Below are positions 56,370-64,000 of a stretch of 64,000 bases of DNA, piece after piece. A program made the position numbers and the translations under genes. How positions within the stretch are numbered: position 1 is the stretch's first letter; the number at the start of each line of letters is the position of its first letter. The stretch covers positions 8,509,001 to 8,573,000 of the forward strand of contig CM020513.1 of NCBI GenBank assembly GCA_009823395.1, in the 5' to 3' direction. Below the pieces are notes generated by a model. The model saw only the letters and a list, made by a program, of their open reading frames with translations, did no database searches and had not been told where the DNA came from. This stretch comes from Thamnaconus septentrionalis (lineage: Eukaryota > Chordata > Actinopteri > Tetraodontiformes > Monacanthidae).

Positions 56370-59300
56370 TATATACAGTGTATATATCTATCTATATATA
56401 TATATAGATAGATATATACACATATATACATAAATTAGATATATATGTATACAAATATACATATACATATTTTTTTCCTCTTTTAAAAAAAAAAAAAAAT
56501 TATTGTTGATGGTCCAACCATTAAATGAGTATGGCAAAAAAAAAAAAAAAAAGGTTGAAAAACACTGGTTCAAGGCACGTGCTGTTATTATGCAATAATA
56601 GACTGATGCAGAACAAACCGGTTTGGTGAAGAAAGAACAGCGGAGAGGCCAGATACTGTGACGCAATCGATTTCGATGACAGTAACTGGAGGATTGTTAC
56701 AATTTGAAAGTAACTTGCTTCATTAGTGTCAAGTTAAAGCTGCATTTTGTCTGTCCAGGACTCACAGGATGAAAAGATCCTCTTCGTTAGATGTGCAGTC
56801 TTCTCCGACCTCCTGGGAGTACAGCAACAGTTGCCTGGGGAGAGCAGGAGTGTTTATAGCTTCAGCCATCAAGCAAAATTAATGACGGCATCATCTGGCG
56901 TTTTAATTATCCGGTGTACTCGACAGTACCTGGAGTCCGACAAAACCCCCAGCGGCCACGATTTCTGCTTATTGTGCAAGTCGTGTTTGGGAGTGGTGAA
57001 GTATTAAAATCAGGTAACGGGAGGGGGGGGAAAAAAAATCAATGGGTGCATCGCATACCTCTGTTCACTCAGTTTTCTGTACTTCTCCTTGTCGGCGGCG
57101 TTGAGTCGCAGCAGCGGCTGCAGGTGGCTTCTGTGCGTTTTCACGTTCTGGTTGTCGACGTAAACGTCGTACAGATCCTTCTTCTCCTCAAATATCTTTT
57201 CTGTTGTACCTTGGGGAAGTTATGAAAGCAGGCTCATAAGCATCAATGGAAATAAAAAATGTTTATCTTTTAATGCCAAAAAAAACTGCAATTTGTAAAA
57301 TAACACAACGTGAACTGCATGAATTGACACATTAATTCAACATAATTCAGATATATTATAGTTTTGAGCTATCATATCCTCCTTATACCACAGCTGAGAA
57401 AAAACTAGAACTTAAATAGTGAAACCAACAGAAACAAATACTGTTTTTGTGTTGTTTTTCAAGCTTATGCTTTCAACCTGAAGTGAAAGGAGAACACTCG
57501 AGTCAAATGAAAACTGGAGATGAAAAAGCTCCAGCAGCTCTGACTCACAGGCAACATATGACACTTCTGTCTCCAGGGTGCTGATGTCAGCCACGTTGAT
57601 GTAGAAGAAAGGTCTTAATTCTGGGACGGAGACGCCAACTCCAGGCAGGGAGACGTTGGCCAGGCAGCAGCAGCAGTACACTGGAGGAACGCAAAAAAAT
57701 GTCGAATCAAACCGGATTCAATCTGTTTTGCTCGTTTGGTTTGGTTTGGTGAAGAGTCTCACCCCTGTAGCAGACCACGCCCACGGGCGGAGGAGAGAAG
57801 ATGAGGAGGCGTTTACGCAGCAGCGCAAACTTCCACAGCACCATGATCTGCTCGCCGAAAAACTGGATGAACTGCGACATGCAGCCAGCCGGGTGTGTTA
57901 TCTGCACAAAGTGTCACAAAGTTCAGCCACTTTTGTTCAGAGGGCTGCTTTTCAGCTGAGCGCGGATGTCGCCTTGCTGTTTACCTACCTTCATTTCGGG
58001 GTGCATGCAGCGGTTGAGGGTGGTGACGCTCCATGCCGGGCAGGCCGTCACCAGTCCGTTTCCTGTCGGGGGAAGGACGGCCCGCTTGTCCTCGTAGAAG
58101 GCCTCCAGTGGAGAGTACTGGCCTGGACTCTGTAGCTGGAGTCTGTCAGGAAACAACAAAGGATGAGAGTTGAGAAAGAAAACAATAAAAAAAAAAAGGC
58201 CAAGTCTTATAGATTTGTAGATCAAAGGTCCCAAACTATTGCCACTTTCAGATCTTTATCTTTCCTCCTAGACTGCACTAGAGCAACCTTGAATAATACA
58301 TTAAAAATGTTGACCTCCAGAAAGTAGTATATTTAGCCATCTGTTTCCACTAGGGATGCAAATGATCGATTAATTAATTAATCGTCAGTTGATTGACCTT
58401 ATCAATCGATTAACGATTAATTGATAAGTGGCGATTTTTCCTGAGAACCTAAATTTCACAATGAAAAATGTGTAAGGAACACACTATTTAACACTTAAAT
58501 ATTAAAATAATTTTTACACTAGAGGAGAGTAACAACAGACTTTAAGTTGACTTCGAATGGGTCACATTTCAACTTTTTTTTTTTTTTTTTAACAAGTTGT
58601 TTAAAAGTAACTTGTTCTAGGTATATTATGACCATCACAGTATCTACAGGTGAATGGCTCTTTCCTGTCACTACACTGTTACAATAATATTAACTACCCG
58701 TGTAAAAAATGTTCAACTAATTGCGACTAATTCAATTTAATCAATTAAATTCTTAATCAACGATTAATGGATAATCGATTAATTGTTAACATCCCTAGTT
58801 TTTGTTGGATATTCAGTGGGGGGCCAAAAAAACGCGGCCATGAGGTGCTCACACTGGGCTGGCAGCATTGTTGTCACTAACCTGGCCCTTTGTGATATCA
58901 CAAAAGGTTGATCTTTCTTGAACTTTGCATTTTAGCACACGCTTTCTGAACGGCACAGCAAGCAAATGAAGCAAAGAATGGATGTCGATTGCGGGGAGGT
59001 TAAAGACATGACATTAGTAAAGAAAGTAAATATTAGTAAAGTGAATTAAACTCAATATGGGACTTGAGGTCACCAAGGTGAAATGACAAAAAAGCAACAA
59101 CACACAACTGCCCATTTGATAACAAGAATGCCTAAGCAAAGAAAACATACTGTTAACTTTCTTGCTTAGCTTGGAAAAACATGCTAAACAATACAACTCT
59201 ACTTCCTGTCAATCAAAAACAAAAGGACAAATACTTTAAATAAATAAGGAAGGAAAACAAAGTGGAGCAACATCGCAAGCCGCTCACACACTACTGGTAG

Positions 59301-61206
59301 CTTAAAATGTAATGTGAAGTTTATAAGGGAAGTGAATTGAGTGTCACACAGGTCATCCATAATGCAAGATCACACACTGCGCTCGGTGGTTTCCATCTAT
59401 TGTGGAATAAATTGAGGCCACTTGTATTACATAAACACTGAAGGTCTATTTGGTTTAACCACGTCAGCTCAGGCTTGACGCGTCTCTAGCAACGCCTCTG
59501 TGGCCACAAATGCACTGGGTGACCGCAGCCCATTTAGAATTCAGACGCACTTTTACTTGGCTTCATTTGACAAAAACCTAACCAACTGTGGCACCCTGGT
59601 ATGCAGGATATGAGGCTTTGCATGAGAGGAGCAGGACAGAGCAGCAGGGTTAGCGAAGGCAGGAGACGCCGTCAAGGCCTCGTCCGCTTCCGTGCTTCCG
59701 CTCGACACAAGCGCAGCGTGCGTTACAAGCTTCTGCGACTGAAGCTGTAACTGGGGCTCATGATTAATAGATAGACCAAAAAAAAAAAAACAACAACAAA
59801 AGGAGGTGGGCACATCACAGCGATAGATATGCTACGCTGGGCACAAACAGGATGGACCACAGGTGCTAAAATAGACAAATATAGACAGAGGACATGTCTG
59901 ACCTGACTTGGTTCTCCAGGAAGTGCATGTAGCGGTAGAGCAGAGTGTAGGAGGGACACAGGATCCCCACCGACTTCATCCGGGCCCCTCGCTCCAGCTC
60001 ACTCTCCACGGGCATGTTGGCGAAACAAGCCAGACCAAAGTAGCAGCCCTTACGGAAGTATCTGGCCGAGGAGGAGGCAAAGCCAGACGGGTGAGGGATT
60101 GATTGATGCAGAGTGACCGACATCTGTCTGTCGGAAAACAAGTGGGGAAATACGTACATGAAGTCATTGGTGATCCGATGGGAGCCGCTGGCCATCGACT
60201 TGAACTCAACCCCGTCCAGGTCGATGTCGTGAGGCAGGCAGAACTCGACCATGTTACCTACCACACACACACACAGTAAAAGAAAAGAAACTTAAACATG
60301 CTTTTATTATATACAAAAAAATACTTTGGCCATTTTTGCCTTTGCCAAGAGGTCAGAGACGGAATAAAATGACTCAGTGTAGCTACACATTAACTGCACA
60401 CACATCAATCACCGATATCCTAGTGCTTCATTCTATTGTGACCTGCCTTATTATTAACCACAAATGATTACATTCAGCAGTAAACGTCAAGTTATCCCTG
60501 GTATTTGACCAAATAAACATACTTTTAACCATCCCGAATACAATCTTTGGCAATTGGGCTGGTAGATCAAACGTGAAACGATTTTTCATCGTCTTGCGAA
60601 GTAAAATGCTCCCTAGCCCCACCTGTTCTAATCGATGCCCATTTACTCCAGCGTCATGACGCCCTAAAATCCCCATTATAAAACGAAATGGGGCCGACTT
60701 CTCACGATAACAAGGTGGACATTTCAGGAAATCAGTTTTTTTTATGATCCTCATCAAATCCACCGTCCCGTGGCGTTTTATTACCTACCCGATCTCGTGT
60801 CGAACGTCACCACAAACACAGCTACGATCTGGTCTTTTTCCTCCCACTGGTCCCTCACCAACAGGCCGGGGAACGGGAGGGCACGGTCCCTTCCGAGAGG
60901 CTGCCCACAGAGCACGGTCTGCGGGCGGCCCGAGCCTCCGTCCCCTCCGGCGACGACAGCTGTTCCACACTTGGCCGGGGTGCAGGTGATGGCGGTGGAC
61001 TTGCTGCTCCACCCAGTGCCAGCCAAGACGTCGGTCGCGGCGCGTCGCCCGGATGCCTGCGAACTTTTTTTCCGCGGCGGTGCGTCTTCGTCCCGCGGCA
61101 GGGAAGCGGGCGGCGGCTGTGCTGGCGGCGGGCACGCCTGGTTCGGATCGGGCGGCGGGATCTCCTCCCAGTCCAGCAGCGGAGCTCGGTCCGATTGCTT
61201 CACCAT
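55850..61206 (-). CDS. dennd11: DENN domain-containing protein 11 (LCHN / KIAA1147)
   Basis: Predicted Rab-type guanine nucleotide exchange factor of the DENN family. Exons in coding order: 61206-60789, 60257-60158, 60061-59903, 58142-57989, 57901-57763, 57680-57549, 57209-57059, 56834-56766, 56045-55850. They give 505 residues; human is about 455, and the extra length is in the N-terminal low-complexity part. Family blocks include [128 protein letters not shown] and [20 protein letters not shown]. It ends SPCCT. The ATG at 61206 ([11 protein letters not shown]) matches the family start; an in-frame ATG lies 90 bases upstream. The coding exon 1 is GC-rich. Confidence 0.96.
56300..56470 (+). 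repeat. (AT)n microsatellite and flanking AT-rich tract
   Basis: Perfect AT dinucleotides to about 56362, then degenerate ATAC, TATC and TAGA units. It lies in the dennd11 intron between exons 56834-56766 and 56045-55850. Confidence 0.95.
58351..58797 (-). mobile_element. hAT-like MITE, family A, copy 3 (inverted)
   Basis: Reverse-complement copy of the elements at 21986 and 51522, with the same TAGGGATG and CATCCCTA ends. Flanking octamers share only the first four bases, so the duplication is decayed or the site rearranged. It lies in a dennd11 intron. Confidence 0.8.
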
Positions 61207-63227
61207 TATGCTGCTGCTGCTGCTGCTGCTGCGGCTGCGGCTGCTGCTGCTGCTGCTGCCTTTGGTGGCTTCCCAAACGGTTGGAAGACGCGACAACAGT
61301 CCGCTGCTCGCTCGGATCGATGTAACTAAACACGGTGCTGGAGCCGGATCATGGTTTCCTGCTGCTCGCCGCTTGTTTTCTATGTATTGGTAAGCGTGTC
61401 ACATCCACTGACGAGCTGCTCTCCCTCCGCCTGTCTCACTGTTTTGATGACGTAGCCCACTTCCGCCCACGTGTCTATCTTACTATTTACCTAATACCAT
61501 GACCTAATTGTGGTTCTAGTGGGATTATCTTGCTTAAAGTTTTAATTATTGTAGGGTTAACATCTAAAAAAAATAAAGAGGGATAAGATACTTGCGATGT
61601 TGCAGTTTGTTATACATACACTTGTGTTGTTAAACTAGTCTTTGCATTGTTGCACCTCCATTCCATTTACTTACCTCTGACAGCAAATCCTGAACCTCAA
61701 CATCTTCTATGAGCACTGCAGCACTTTAATAAACTGTACATGTTTGGTTTCGTGGTGTTTCTTAGTCCATCTTAGCACAACTCCAACAAGAAACCCTCCT
61801 CCGGTCTTTGCATTGCTGCACCTCTGTCTCAATTATCCATTCCTGACAGTTACATCTCGCCAATTGTAAATTTATTAACTGCACCGTACATAACGGTTCA
61901 TAATGGTCATGTATGTATCTGTATTGACTATTACTATTTCTCCTATTTGGTGTCATTGTCTGTTGTGTTTACTGTAATTTTATGTCTCCTGTGTCCCTAT
62001 TTTTATATTATATGACCCTTGTCTCGTTTTTTTTTTTTTTTTTTTATGGCTCTTAACATCAGGCCAGTGGACTGCTAACAACGGCACATTGACAGGAAAA
62101 TAACAGGAATGTAAATTAATGTGCACTGTCCTCTTCAAATAAAACAAAAATAAAAATAAAATAAAATAAACTTATTTTAACTTCGCTTAGTCTTCCTTTC
62201 TGTGTTTTAATATCCATATAGCAGACTATGATATTTTAAATATGTTTTAAAGTTACATTAATTATCATTATATTAAGTATTATGAGCCACTTTCTTTAAA
62301 TTGGAATTCATTTTTAGTAAGACTGTCACCCCGGTAGAGGTTATGCGCAACATTCTTCCGGGTTCTACAAAAGCCCAGTAACGGGTCAGGTGTGTAGCCA
62401 ATCCACTTCAGCCAATCAGAGCACAGAATGGACTCACCGGTAGACCTGTAACATTTATACAGGAAGTTTGTTTTCATTCAGGACGCTAATTTCGTGCGTG
62501 GCGGCGCAGGGGGAAGGCGTTACGTTCGTGAGTATATACACACGATAAACGCACTTTTTTTTTTTTTACTCTAACTTTTGTTCAGGGACGATGTTGTGTG
62601 AGCTTAGGACTCATAACATCACTTACGTAGACAGGTTTGATTGACGTTAAACGTCATTGATGTGCTGCTCTCCCCATAACGTAAACGTTATGAAATCAGT
62701 TTATAATTGTACAAGTTCAGACGAGTTTTTGGTGGTTAATCAATCAAATTTTTATTTATTTATTTCTTAGTTATTTATTTAAAAGGGACACTGCATATTG
62801 ATGAACACGTACATGTAAATATGCCAGAATTAGCCAGAGGCTATTTTCCATTTGCAGTCCCCGGTAGGTCAGAAGAAATAACACAACACAATGACAAATA
62901 CAAACAAATGAAAAAAAAAAAAATACAAAAATTAATAAAATAATTAGAAAACTGAGGCTAACAAAGTAATAAAGAACACTAAGTGCATAGATAAAAACTA
63001 AAATTGGTGCTGACAGATCTGGTGTTTTTTCAGACACATTTTAGCTTGAAATTATTAGCTTGATTTCTTGTGTTATGGTAATATAAGATACCTAAACGCA
63101 TCCATGCAATTAAATATTATATGAAAATATTTTTTATTTAAAGTACTTCTTCTAAATTGATGAATACTAACAAGTTTGTTGGTGTTTTTGTTTTTAATGG
63201 AATCTCTGTGGAATTAAGGCTGTGAGA
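61207..63227. other. Divergent region between dennd11 and wee2
   Basis: At the left is a CTG-rich (CAG on the minus strand) leader of dennd11 at 61207-61260. GTCTTTGCATTGYTGCACCT occurs twice about 160 bases apart (near 61638 and 61805), part of an unidentified repeat. Poly-T and A-rich tracts follow. Promoter and 5' UTR of wee2 should lie near 62400-63227, but no core motif was convincing. Confidence 0.45.
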
Positions 63228-63861
63228 ATGGCAACACTCTTTGACGGGATCAGCCAGCGGCTGGACTTCAAGAGAGAGGAAGGGAGCAGCAGTGACAACA
63301 GCTCCGATGACTACACCTCCAGGATTCGCAGTTCCAAGATTCCCAGTCCGAGGACTCGCAGCCCCAGATATGGGAGCCCAAGCTCAGCCTGCAGGACCCC
63401 AAGAACGCAACGGCATCGCAGTAGAAGTCGCACAGTGGGTTCGCCTTTGCAGTGCGTCAGCCCCATACCTTACGCCTCCTGGAAAAAACTGAGGCTGTGC
63501 GACTCTCCCAGCACACCAAAGGTAAGAACCTCCAAGATATTCAAAGCGACCCTTGGGATGGTCTTCAAATTACCCCCCACGCCCTCCCACGGTGAATCTC
63601 AACGTCAACAAAACAAATATGTTTATTTTGTACATTTCCCCGCTTCTAGAGTCTGCTCTCCAAGTCATCCCAACCTTTCTCCACAACTAAGATACGCTGC
63701 TCTCAGAAAACCTTGTGTTTCGGTTCCGCCGCTGCCACTAACTACATCCAGGCACCATCTGTCAATGTGAACCCCTTCACCCCTATAACAGTCCGCAGGA
63801 ACAGTGAGCTGCAGTGGAGGAGCAGCTGTAGGAGTGACGATGATGACGATTATGGACGCAG
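63228..63861 (+). CDS. wee2: Wee1-like protein kinase 2, N-terminal exons only
   Basis: WEE2 is the oocyte-enriched kinase that phosphorylates CDK1 on the inhibitory tyrosine to hold meiotic arrest. Only two coding exons are in the window, 63228-63521 and 63650-63861, giving about 168 residues before the donor at 63862. The kinase domain is beyond the right edge. Visible are the Ser/Arg-rich regulatory region (RIRSSKIPSPRTRSPRYG, SPIPYASWKKLRLCDSPSTP) with many SP/TP sites, and NVNPFTPITVRRNSE, matching the NPFTP motif before the kinase domain in Wee1 and Wee2. Choice of wee2 over wee1 rests mainly on the adjacent dennd11, as in mammals. The start is the ATG giving MATLFDGISQRLDF. Confidence 0.88.
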
Positions 63862-64000
63862 GTAAGTGCTGCATTGAAATCTGTTTTTCACAAACACCAC
63901 TTTTGAATGAGCCCAAACATCTTAAAGTGTACTTGTTTTACGAGGGTTTTTTTTCCTTTAATAAATCTCCATCTATCTGTCACGATCATCCCACTCGTTT

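Noticed and set aside
60785..61393. Plus-strand and alternative-frame proteins of 170-207 codons over dennd11 exon 1
   Set aside because: They are GC-rich shadow frames. The frame giving [11 protein letters not shown] and [12 protein letters not shown] is the family one.

Overview
This window is vertebrate nuclear DNA, most likely from a teleost fish. The evidence is spliced genes with GT-AG introns, many short introns (80-150 bp), dense microsatellites, small inverted-repeat transposons, and a LINE-2 3' tail of the form common in fish. It shows no prokaryotic, viral or organellar features. All gene models below were built by hand from splice sites, codon phase and remembered similarity to vertebrate families; no database search was run.

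Layout: neto2 (+, 1190-7730, first coding exon not found), tmem116 (-, 12275-16484), a class II Arf GTPase (+, 19201-22861), ptpdc1 (+, 25209-29930), an odf3/cimap1-type SHIPPO protein (+, 32394-33733), nup205 (-, 34706-48735, 41 exons), agk (+, 49339-52341), dennd11 (-, 55850-61206) and the 5' part of wee2 (+, 63228 to the window edge). nup205/agk and dennd11/wee2 are divergent pairs. odf3/nup205 and agk/dennd11 are convergent. All models except neto2 join in frame from start to stop, or to the window edge for wee2.

The genes do not form a pathway. They cover synaptic receptor regulation (neto2), membrane traffic (arf, dennd11), cilia or sperm tail (ptpdc1, odf3), the nuclear pore (nup205), mitochondrial lipid and import (agk) and oocyte cell cycle (wee2). 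The block nup205-agk-dennd11-wee2 matches the gene content of human 7q33-q34. The other genes map to different human chromosomes, so the left half is a teleost-specific combination.

Intergenic DNA and introns hold at least ten recognisable mobile-element relics: hAT-like MITEs with 8-bp target duplications, a TA-flanked MITE, two long fold-back elements, an RTE-type LINE fragment and a LINE-2 tail. There are also large simple repeats. The main anomalies are an apparent 1-base deletion in a conserved neto2 CUB exon, a CAG-repeat 5' leader with an in-frame upstream ATG in dennd11, a stop-free pyrimidine-rich intron in ptpdc1, and a 44-bp hairpin minisatellite. I did not find an undescribed multi-gene system here.
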